64,000 nucleotides of DNA from the NCBI RefSeq assembly GCF_014204495.1, contig NZ_JACHLN010000002.1:1302001-1366000 (forward strand), given 5' to 3'. Shown in pieces: positions 56,932 to 64,000 of the stretch; the stretch's first letter is position 1, and each line of letters begins with the position of its first letter. A program made the position numbers and the translations under genes. The DNA is from Sphingomonas kyeonggiensis. GTDB taxonomy: Bacteria > Pseudomonadota > Alphaproteobacteria > Sphingomonadales > Sphingomonadaceae. The notes beneath the pieces were generated by a model that saw only the letters and a program-made list of their open reading frames with translations, was not told the origin of the DNA and searched no databases.

Positions 56932-58031
56932 TGACGCCCTATCGCTCCCTCACCGGCACGCTCACCCGGCTTCCGGTACTCCGCAATCCGTGGCTGCGGC
57001 GCGGCCTGTTCGTGGTGCTGCTCGCCATCTGCGCGGCGCTCACCCTGTTCCCGCAAAAATATCGCGCCGCCGTCAGCCTGACGCCGACCGATCCGGGCAC
57101 CCTCGGCCTCAGCGGCACGCTGGGCCAGCTCGGCGCCGTGAACAGCGTCTTCGGCAACCAGGCCGCGATCGAAGTGAGCCAGAAGGTCGCCCACAGCGAA
57201 TATGTCCGCTCGATCGTCGCCAAGCAGACCAACCTCGAACAGCGCCTCCAGCTCTCGCCGATCGAAGTGCATCGCTGGCTCGAGCGTCATGTCGACATCA
57301 CCGTCCTGCGCGGCGGCATCATGCAGATCGAGCTCAAGCAGCGCGATGCCGAGTTCGCCCGCCGGGTCGTCTCGGCTTATGGCGAAGCGGTCCGCAGTCA
57401 GCTCGCGCTGATCGCCCGCCGCCAGACCGAGCAGAAGCGCGCGATCCTGCAGCAGCTGTTCGAGCGAGCAGGCGACCGCCTGTCCAAGGCGCGCACCGCC
57501 TATGACACCTTCCGCCTTTCGACCCGCTACAGCAGCCCGCAGGCCGCCTTCTATGCGGCAGGCGACCGGATTCCGGCGCTCGAGGCCGATATCCGCGCGA
57601 AGGAAGTCGATCTCAACGCGATGCGGCAGTTCGCCACGGACGACAATATCCGCGTCCGCCAGATGATCGCGGCGATCGACGCGCTGCGCCAGCAGCTGGC
57701 CGTGGCGAAGTCCACCTCGCCGCAGCAGGACAGCTCGGTCGGCCAGGTCGTCCGCCAGACGACGGAGGCCGAGCGGCTCTCCCGCGAGCTCGATATCGCC
57801 CAGAGCCTGTACGAGAACTACAAGCGCTTCCTGCAGGGTACTTCGGTCGAAGACCTGACCTCGGGCGTCACGATCCGCATCCTCGAGCCGGCCTATATCG
57901 ACAGCGAGCGCCAACTCAACTTCGGGCCGCTGGCGCTGGGCGTGCTGATCCTGCTGCTTGCGCTCGCGCTAGAATTCTATCCGCTGCGCCCGCCGCTTTC
58001 CGAGACCAGGCTCGCCGAGAAAGAGGCATGA
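56931..58031 (+). CDS. Wzz/KpsE-type inner-membrane polysaccharide co-polymerase
   Basis: 366 residues with transmembrane helices near 24-42 and 334-354 and a long, partly coiled-coil periplasmic domain. The absence of a fused tyrosine kinase resembles KpsE or Wzz rather than full Wzc. It would set chain length or bridge export with the Wza-type channel. Overlaps both neighbours. Confidence 0.83.
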   Translation: MTPYRSLTGTLTRLPVLRNPWLRRGLFVVLLAICAALTLFPQKYRAAVSLTPTDPGTLGLSGTLGQLGAVNSVFGNQAAIEVSQKVAHSEYVRSIVAKQTNLEQRLQLSPIEVHRWLERHVDITVLRGGIMQIELKQRDAEFARRVVSAYGEAVRSQLALIARRQTEQKRAILQQLFERAGDRLSKARTAYDTFRLSTRYSSPQAAFYAAGDRIPALEADIRAKEVDLNAMRQFATDDNIRVRQMIAAIDALRQQLAVAKSTSPQQDSSVGQVVRQTTEAERLSRELDIAQSLYENYKRFLQGTSVEDLTSGVTIRILEPAYIDSERQLNFGPLALGVLILLLALALEFYPLRPPLSETRLAEKEA

Positions 58032-58972
58032 TCGACACGAGGCAGCCCGATCTATCGGTCGTCATTCCCTGCTACAACGAGGAGGAGAATGCCGAGGCGA
58101 TCTGCGCGGCGGTGATCGCCCAGCTGGAGCCGCTGGAGCTCCTCTTCGAGGTGATCTTCATCGACAATGACTCGACCGATCGCACGGTCGAGATCATCAA
58201 GTCGATCTGCGCGCGCGATCCGCGGGTCCGCCTGATCGTCAACACGCGCAACTTCGGCCAGATGCGTTCGCCGACCTATGGCATCTACCAGGCGCGCGGC
58301 CGTGCCGTCGTCGGCATGTGCGCGGACTTCCAGGACCCGCCCGAGCTGCTCCCGCGCTTCGTGGAGCGCTGGCGTGCCGGTGTCGACATCATCCTCGGCA
58401 TCCGGGCGGGCGAGGAGCGCAACAGCCCGATGCTGCGCGCTACCCGTGGCCTGTCCTATTGGCTTGCGCGCAATTTCGGCGACTATCCGATCCTGCCCGG
58501 CGCCACCGGCTTCGGCCTGTACGACGCCCGCGTGGTCCGCTCGATCCGCCAGCTGGCGGAGCCGGAGCCCTTCTTCCGCGGCATGCTGGTCGAGACCGGC
58601 TACCGGCTCGAGACCATCGCCTATCCGCGCCCGCCGCGCGCCGGGGGCCGCTCGAAGAACAACTTCTTCGCCCTGCTCGATTTCGCGATGTCGGCGCTTG
58701 CCGGTTCGTCGAAGCGACTGCTGCGCATTCCGATCTATATCGGCGCGTTCGGCGCGCTGATGACGCTGGTGATGCTGCTCGGCGGCACCCTCGCCTTCTT
58801 CCTCGATCGTCCGATCGCGGGCTGGTTCATCGCCGCCGTCGTGCAGGCACAGCTGGCCATGCTGTTCGGGTTCCTGGGATTGCTGGGCGACAATGTCCGG
58901 ATCATCTCGGAGCGCACGCGCGGCACCCCGCTCGTTCTCGAGCGCGAACGCATCAACTTCCCGCCGGAATGA
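58028..58972 (+). CDS. GT2 polyprenyl-phosphate glycosyltransferase (GtrB/ArnC-like)
   Basis: 314 residues. GT-A fold with SVVIPCYNEEENAE, FIDNDSTD, NFGQMRSPTYGIYQA and ADFQDPPEL, then two C-terminal membrane helices (about 236-260, 272-297). Such enzymes load a sugar on polyprenyl phosphate. Overlaps the Wzz-type gene by four bases, and gtrA-like gene follows. Confidence 0.9.
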   Translation: MIDTRQPDLSVVIPCYNEEENAEAICAAVIAQLEPLELLFEVIFIDNDSTDRTVEIIKSICARDPRVRLIVNTRNFGQMRSPTYGIYQARGRAVVGMCADFQDPPELLPRFVERWRAGVDIILGIRAGEERNSPMLRATRGLSYWLARNFGDYPILPGATGFGLYDARVVRSIRQLAEPEPFFRGMLVETGYRLETIAYPRPPRAGGRSKNNFFALLDFAMSALAGSSKRLLRIPIYIGAFGALMTLVMLLGGTLAFFLDRPIAGWFIAAVVQAQLAMLFGFLGLLGDNVRIISERTRGTPLVLERERINFPPE

Positions 58973-58976
58973 GCGC

Positions 58977-59366
58977 ATGGCGATCTCTCTCTCCCGCGAG
59001 CGCCTGATCGAGCTGTGGCGCTATTACCAGGCCGGCGTGGTCAACACCGCCTTCGGCCTGGGCGCCTATGCGCTGCTCGTCTGGCTCGGCCTCAACATGT
59101 TCGTCGCCCAGCTGGTCGCGCATGTCGCCGGCGTCGCGTTCAACTACATCACCTATAGCCGGCACGTCTTCCGCGATGCCGGGCCGGCGAAGCTGCGCTT
59201 CACCATGTCCTATGTGGTCAATTACCTGATCGGCCTGGCGACCCTCGCCTGCGTGGCGCTGTTCATCAAGTCGCCTTACCTCGCGGGCCTGATCTCGGCC
59301 GTGCTGGTGTCGATCATCAACTATTTCATCCTCAAGCACTTCATCTTCGTGAGGAAGCCTGCGTGA
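58977..59366 (+). CDS. GtrA-family membrane protein
   Basis: 129 residues with four helices and family segments YYQAGVVNTAFGLGAY, FNYITYSRHVF and SIINYFILKHFIF. Proposed flippase for polyprenyl-phosphate sugars made by GtrB-type enzymes. Starts five bases after the previous stop. Confidence 0.9.
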   Translation: MAISLSRERLIELWRYYQAGVVNTAFGLGAYALLVWLGLNMFVAQLVAHVAGVAFNYITYSRHVFRDAGPAKLRFTMSYVVNYLIGLATLACVALFIKSPYLAGLISAVLVSIINYFILKHFIFVRKPA

Positions 59367-60745
59367 CGGATGCGCCGCGCCCGGCACGCCAGTCCGTCTG
59401 GATCGAATATGCCCTGATCGTGCCGATCATCGCCGCGATCGGCTACACGACCTGGTTCTTCTTCCGGAACCACTATCTCCCCCAGCCCTTCTTCTACGAG
59501 CCCAGCGGCACGTGGATGGACTGGTATTCGCTGACGCAGTGGTCGCAGCATGCCGGCGCCTATGAAGTCGAGCGGACGATCTATCCGCCGCTCTCCTTCG
59601 TGCTCATGCGGTTGTTCTCCTTCCCGCATTGCTATGCGCTGACCTATTCCGAGGAAGCGCGCGCCTGCGACTGGCTTGGCGGCGTGGCGCTCACCGCGAT
59701 GTGGCTGGGCACGGTCGTGCTTACCTTCCTGAGCTATCGCAAGGTCGATCGGCGCACCGCGCTGCCCCGCGCCTTCGCGATGACCTTCGGCTTCCCGATG
59801 ATCTACGCCTTCGAGCGCGGGAACCTGCTGATCTTCTGCTACGCCTGCATCCTGCTCGGCTTCGGCCCCTTGCTGAAATCCGCCTGGCTGCGCTGGTTCT
59901 TCGCGGGCCTGGCGGTGAACTTCAAAGTCTATCTGGTCGGCGCGATCGTCGCCCCGCTTCTGCGCCGCCGCTGGGTGGCGTTCGAAGGCATGCTGCTGTT
60001 CACGGTGCTGATCTATCTGGCGAGCTGGTACATCCTCGGCGAAGGCAGCCCCTCGCAGATCTACCGGAACATCACGAGCTATTCGACCGGCTTCGGCGCG
60101 CAGGCCGCGCTCGATCTCTGGTTCCCCGCCACCTATCTGCCGCTCAAGACGCTGATGACCGGGACCTTCCCGATCTACACGGTCGTGAGCTCGACCATGG
60201 CCGACGGCCTGGTGATCGGCGTGACGATCTTCACCCGCGTCATCCAGGCATCGATCCTGATCGCGGCGGCGGCGGCCTGGCTCCGGCCGGAAGCGGTACC
60301 GCCCCGGCGCGTCGTCTTCCTGGCGATCGCCTTCGCGCTCAGCGCTTCGGAAGCGGGCGGCTATACCGAGATGCTGACGCTGGTGTTCGTCTTCATGGAG
60401 AAGCGCCGCGGCTTCGAGCGGACGACGGCGCTGTACATCGCCTATTTCCTGTCGATCCCGTTCGACTTCACGCTGGGCCTGCTGCCGCCGCTGGTCCGCT
60501 ACTCCTATCTCGCCAATGTCGAGGTGATCGCCCAATATGGCGTCGGCGTGATGTCGCTGCTGCGCCCGGGCCTCAGCATGATCATCGCCGGCTTGCTGTC
60601 GGTCCAGACCGTCCGCGAGGTGGTCGCCGACATCCGCAACCAGGGCTGGCAGAATCGCTGGCGCTACCGCTTCGACTGGCCGGTCCTGCCCGGCGTGCTG
60701 CGCCCCAGCCGGCCGCAGCAGGCGGGCGAAGAAGGTCCGCGATGA
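59363..60745 (+). CDS. Polytopic membrane glycosyltransferase, GT87-like
   Basis: 460 residues, about ten transmembrane helices, GTG start overlapping the previous stop. FERGNLLIFCYACIL and NFKVYLVGAIVAP resemble DUF2029/GT87-type transferases that use polyprenyl-phosphate sugars in the periplasm. Would use the GtrB/GtrA product. Confidence 0.7.
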   Translation: MTDAPRPARQSVWIEYALIVPIIAAIGYTTWFFFRNHYLPQPFFYEPSGTWMDWYSLTQWSQHAGAYEVERTIYPPLSFVLMRLFSFPHCYALTYSEEARACDWLGGVALTAMWLGTVVLTFLSYRKVDRRTALPRAFAMTFGFPMIYAFERGNLLIFCYACILLGFGPLLKSAWLRWFFAGLAVNFKVYLVGAIVAPLLRRRWVAFEGMLLFTVLIYLASWYILGEGSPSQIYRNITSYSTGFGAQAALDLWFPATYLPLKTLMTGTFPIYTVVSSTMADGLVIGVTIFTRVIQASILIAAAAAWLRPEAVPPRRVVFLAIAFALSASEAGGYTEMLTLVFVFMEKRRGFERTTALYIAYFLSIPFDFTLGLLPPLVRYSYLANVEVIAQYGVGVMSLLRPGLSMIIAGLLSVQTVREVVADIRNQGWQNRWRYRFDWPVLPGVLRPSRPQQAGEEGPR

Positions 60746-60770
60746 CGGGCCCCGCCTGCGAGACGATCTG

Positions 60771-62405
60771 ATGGCCACCACAGACCTGCGCCATCGCTGG
60801 ATGCTGCTGGCGATCCTCCTCGTCGCCTTCTATCTGCGCGCCTCCAGCATCGCCTTCGGCCTTCCCGGGCTGAACGATCCCGACGAGATGATGTTCGAGC
60901 TCGGCGCAATCCGCATGCTGCGCGGACCGACGCTCGATCCGGGCTGGTTCGGTCACCCGGCCACCACCACCATGTATGTGCTGGCGCTCGTCAATATCGG
61001 CGTGCTGGCCTTTGCCTTGCTGACCGGCGTGGCGAGTTCGGCCGGCAAGTTCGTCGAGCTGATCTACGCGGATCCCAGCTGGATGATCCTTCCCGGCCGC
61101 GTCGCCATGATGCTCTTCGCGCTGGGCACGATCTGGATGAGCTGGCGGCTCGCTTCGCGTTTCTTCGGCCCTGCCGCCGGCCTTGTGGCTGCGCTGCTGA
61201 TCGCGTTCGATCCCGTGCACATCGCCTGGTCGCAGGTGATCCGGTCGGACATCATGGCCTGCTTCTTCATGCTGCTATGCCTGCAGGCCTGTTGCGACAT
61301 CGCCGAGAACGGGCGCTGGCGCAGCTATGTGCGCGCGGCCTTCTGGCTCGGCGTCGCCATCGCGACCAAATGGCCCTTCGCGCTGACCGGCATCGCGATT
61401 GCCGGCGCCAGCCTTGTCGCGGTCCGCGCCAACGTCCTGCCCGCGCGCACGGCGATCGTCCGGCTCGCCACCAGCGGAGCGGCAGCGATCGGCTTCCTGC
61501 TGCTCGTCTCGCCCTATCTGCTGATCAACTACTCCATAGTGGTGCGCAATCTCCAGGGCGAGAGCCAGCCGCACCATCTGGGCGCTACCGGCGGCGACTT
61601 CCTCCACAATCTCTGGTGGTATCTCTCCGGCCCGGTCGCGACCGGCCTGGGCATCGTCGGGCTTGCCCTGTTCCTGCTCGGCGTCGCGCGATTGCCGCGG
61701 CACCGCCTGCCGCTCTTTCTGCTGGCCCCGCTGGCCCTCGCCTTTCTGCTGCTGTTCTGCGCGCAGCAGCTGGTCTGGGAGCGCTGGGCTCTGCCGCTGC
61801 TGCTGATCGGTGCGATCATCGCCGGCGGAGGATGGGTCGTTCTTCAGGCGATCCTGCGCCGAACGCTCCCGGTGCCGGCGGCCCGGACCGCGATAACGAT
61901 CGCCGTGGCGCTCGCTGCCGTGCTGCCACTCGGGCTGCGCGCCTGGACCGATGGCGTCGAGCGCATGCACGACACCCGCCAGCAGGCCTCCGCCTGGGCG
62001 CGCCAGCATATCCCGCCGGACGCTACCATCCTCATCGAGCACTTCGCCTACGACCTGGTGAGCGCGCCGCAGCATTTCCTGTTCCCGCTGGCCGACGCCG
62101 GTTGCGTGGACCCGCGCGGACTGGTCCGCGGGACGATCCCCTATTCCGTGATCGACCGGGCCCGCGGCAGCCGCTCCAACCTCGACTATGGCACGCTCCC
62201 GCCCGAGAAAGCCGCTCTCTGCATCCCCGACTTTGCGATCCTCACCCAATATGACCGGTACCGCGCCGAGCGCACGACCTTCCCGAACGAATATGCGGCC
62301 TATCAGCGGCTGATCGCGCGCGGACGCATCGTCGCGACCTTCGCGCCCAGCCCGGGACGGCATGGCGGCCCGATCGTGAGGATCGTCGACCTGCGCAAAC
62401 CCTAG
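60771..62405 (+). CDS. Polytopic glycosyltransferase, ArnT/GT39-GT83-like
   Basis: 544 residues, ten to twelve helices. LRASSIAFGLPGLNDPDEMMFELGA has the acidic pair (DPDE) of the first periplasmic loop typical of GT-C enzymes, and ATKWPFALTG is a family segment. Adds a lipid-linked sugar to a periplasmic acceptor. Last gene of the plus-strand run; converges on the ComM-type gene with a four-base overlap. Confidence 0.75.
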   Translation: MATTDLRHRWMLLAILLVAFYLRASSIAFGLPGLNDPDEMMFELGAIRMLRGPTLDPGWFGHPATTTMYVLALVNIGVLAFALLTGVASSAGKFVELIYADPSWMILPGRVAMMLFALGTIWMSWRLASRFFGPAAGLVAALLIAFDPVHIAWSQVIRSDIMACFFMLLCLQACCDIAENGRWRSYVRAAFWLGVAIATKWPFALTGIAIAGASLVAVRANVLPARTAIVRLATSGAAAIGFLLLVSPYLLINYSIVVRNLQGESQPHHLGATGGDFLHNLWWYLSGPVATGLGIVGLALFLLGVARLPRHRLPLFLLAPLALAFLLLFCAQQLVWERWALPLLLIGAIIAGGGWVVLQAILRRTLPVPAARTAITIAVALAAVLPLGLRAWTDGVERMHDTRQQASAWARQHIPPDATILIEHFAYDLVSAPQHFLFPLADAGCVDPRGLVRGTIPYSVIDRARGSRSNLDYGTLPPEKAALCIPDFAILTQYDRYRAERTTFPNEYAAYQRLIARGRIVATFAPSPGRHGGPIVRIVDLRKP

Positions 62406-63910
62406 CTGCGCGGCGCCTGGCGTCGGTAGCTCAGCGCCTCGGCGACATGGATCCGGCCGACGCCTTCCGCCCCGGCAAGATCGGCGATCGTCCGCGCCAC
62501 GCGCAGCACCCGCGTATAGCCGCGCGCCGATAGCCGCATGGCCTCGGCCGCCTGCGCCAGCAGCTTGCGGCCTGGTTCGTCGGGCGTGGCATGGCCAGTG
62601 AGCAAGTCGCCTTCCGCCTCGGCATTGGTGCGCGCGGGCACGTCCCGGTAGCGCGCCGCCTGTACCGCCCGCGCCTCGGCGACCCGCACCGACACGTCCG
62701 CCGAGCTTTCCGCCTGCCGATCGAGCACCAGGTCCGCCGCGGTCACCGGCTGGACCTCGACATGCAGGTCGATCCGGTCGAGCAGCGGACCCGAGACCTT
62801 GGCCTGGTAATCCGCCGCGCAGCGCGGTGCACGGGCGCAGGCCAGCGCCGGATCGCCCAGATGCCCGCACCGGCACGGGTTCATCGCCGCGACCAGCTGG
62901 ACGCGCGCCGGGAAGGTGACGTGCGCATTGGCGCGCGCCACGCTCACCACCCCCGCCTCGATCGGCTGCCGGAGCGAATCCAGCACCGCGCGCTGGAATT
63001 CGGGGAGCTCGTCGAGGAACAGCACGCCGAGATGCGCCAGGCTCACCTCGCCCGGCTTCACCCGCAGCCCGCCGCCGGTGAGCGCCGCCATCGAGGCGGA
63101 GTGATGGGGCGAGCGGAAGGGGCGCGTCCGGGTCAGCCGGCCGCCCTGCAGCGTCCCCGCGACCGAGGCGACCATCGACACTTCCAGCGCCTCGCTCGCG
63201 TCCAGCGGCGGCAATATGCCCGGCAGGCACGATGCCAGCAGCGACTTGCCCGCCCCCGGCGGCCCACACATCAGCAGATTATGTCCACCCGCCGCGGCGA
63301 TCTCGAGCGCGCGCCGCGCCGTCTCCTGCCCCTTCACCTGGGCAAGATCAGGCCCGACCACCGGCGGATCGACGGTACCCGCCTCGGCCGCGGGCAGCAG
63401 CTGGTGCCCCTTGAAGTGGTTGAGCAGCGCGATCAGGTCCGGCGCGGCGATCACTTCCACCTGGCCCGCCCAGCTTGCCTCGGGACCTTGCGCCGCGGGA
63501 CAGACCAGCCCCTTGCCCGTCTCGGCCGCATGCAGCGCTGCGAGCAACACGCCGGGGCTCGGCGCGATCCGCCCGTCCAGCGCCAGCTCACCGACCACGA
63601 CATAGCCCGACAGCGTCTCGGCATCGACCACGCCCATCGCCCCCAGCAGCGCCAGCGCTACCGCCAGGTCGAAATGCGAGCCTTCCTTGGGCAGGTCGGC
63701 CGGCGACAGGTTGAGGATGATGTGCTTGGGCGGCAGCGCCAGCCCGATCGCGGCCATCGCGGCACGCACCCGCTCGCGGCTCTCCGCCACGGCCTTGTCG
63801 GGCAGGCCGACGACCACGAACTTGGGAAGCCCGGCAACGAGGTTGCACTGCACCTCCACCGCACGGGCCTCCAGCCCCAGATAGGCAACCGTCGAAACGC
63901 TCGCGACCAA
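62402..63910 (-). CDS. comM: ComM/YifB-type Mg-chelatase-like AAA+ ATPase
   Basis: 502 residues from TTG 63910, which has GGAGG six bases ahead and gives the usual family N-terminus VASVSTVAYLGLEA; an in-frame GTG at 63937 is less likely. Segments GLPKFVVVGLPDKAVAESRER, Walker A GPPGAGKSLLA, LFLDELPEF and the zinc-type MNPCRCGHLGD are present. ComM is a helicase aiding recombination in natural transformation. The 90 bases after its start show nothing else. Confidence 0.93.
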   Translation of the reverse strand: MVASVSTVAYLGLEARAVEVQCNLVAGLPKFVVVGLPDKAVAESRERVRAAMAAIGLALPPKHIILNLSPADLPKEGSHFDLAVALALLGAMGVVDAETLSGYVVVGELALDGRIAPSPGVLLAALHAAETGKGLVCPAAQGPEASWAGQVEVIAAPDLIALLNHFKGHQLLPAAEAGTVDPPVVGPDLAQVKGQETARRALEIAAAGGHNLLMCGPPGAGKSLLASCLPGILPPLDASEALEVSMVASVAGTLQGGRLTRTRPFRSPHHSASMAALTGGGLRVKPGEVSLAHLGVLFLDELPEFQRAVLDSLRQPIEAGVVSVARANAHVTFPARVQLVAAMNPCRCGHLGDPALACARAPRCAADYQAKVSGPLLDRIDLHVEVQPVTAADLVLDRQAESSADVSVRVAEARAVQAARYRDVPARTNAEAEGDLLTGHATPDEPGRKLLAQAAEAMRLSARGYTRVLRVARTIADLAGAEGVGRIHVAEALSYRRQAPRS

Positions 63911-64000
63911 GCCCGCCTCCCCCCGACCGGACGGCACGATAGCGGGGGTTGGCCGGGTTGCGCGCCGGGATGCGGCCGGAACGGATCAATCAGGGCGCGT

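Overview
The window is high-GC alphaproteobacterial DNA that looks most like Sphingomonas or a close sphingomonad. The signs are four large TonB-dependent receptors or related outer-membrane proteins, GTG starts and 4-base ATGA/GTGA gene overlaps, a KdpFABCDE operon, a LacI-controlled uronate catabolic operon, and an extracellular polysaccharide export cluster. Taxonomy is inferred from gene content only.

Left part (1-6700): the 3' end of a gene encoding 29-residue repeats, a TonB-dependent receptor, an NRAMP (MntH) metal transporter, a siderophore-interacting-type flavoreductase divergent from an AraC-type regulator, a small DUF454 membrane protein with a suspicious 5' end, and tRNA-Thr(TGT). 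Next to the tRNA (6962-11384) is an accessory-looking block of five genes I do not recognise. They encode two secreted proteins with barrel-like C-termini, a membrane protein with a Pro-rich linker, a small secreted protein and a small cytosolic protein. The first gene and the internal gap are AT-rich.

Potassium region (11549-21916): a long minus-strand operon reads, in transcription order, a 101-aa membrane protein, a 27-aa peptide gene, kdpF, kdpA, kdpB, kdpC, kdpD and kdpE. It is divergent from the constitutive-type K+ transporter gene kup.

Uronate region (22178-45719): a TonB-dependent receptor, a LacI regulator, an esterase and a soluble chemoreceptor lie downstream of a tight minus-strand operon for 5-keto-4-deoxyuronate and hexuronate catabolism (FAH-family protein, ExuT-like transporter, UxaC, DhuI-like isomerase, KduI, KduD, KdgK). 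Divergent from it are a 1255-aa secreted LamG-type protein, a DUF885 protein and a second large TonB-dependent receptor. Copies of a TGACACCGGT decamer in the three promoter regions tie receptor, regulator and catabolic operon together as a probable LacI regulon. The logic would be: cleave a uronate-containing polysaccharide outside, import through the receptors, isomerise by KduI/DhuI, reduce by KduD, phosphorylate by KdgK, with UxaC handling saturated uronates.

Right part (45800-63910): tRNA-Leu(CAA) with an intrinsic terminator, then a CDP-3,6-dideoxyhexose cluster (rfbI, rfbF, rfbG, rfbH). It is divergent from an HpcH/HpaI aldolase, a thiamine-diphosphate enzyme, a HAD phosphatase and an NAD-dependent reductase. 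This suggests a C4-branched dideoxy sugar of the yersiniose/caryophyllose kind. The same plus-strand run continues into a Wza-type export protein, a Wzz/KpsE-type protein and a gtrB/gtrA-like pair with two membrane glycosyltransferases. A ComM-type ATPase gene closes the window on the minus strand. No phage integrase, transposase or CRISPR array was seen.
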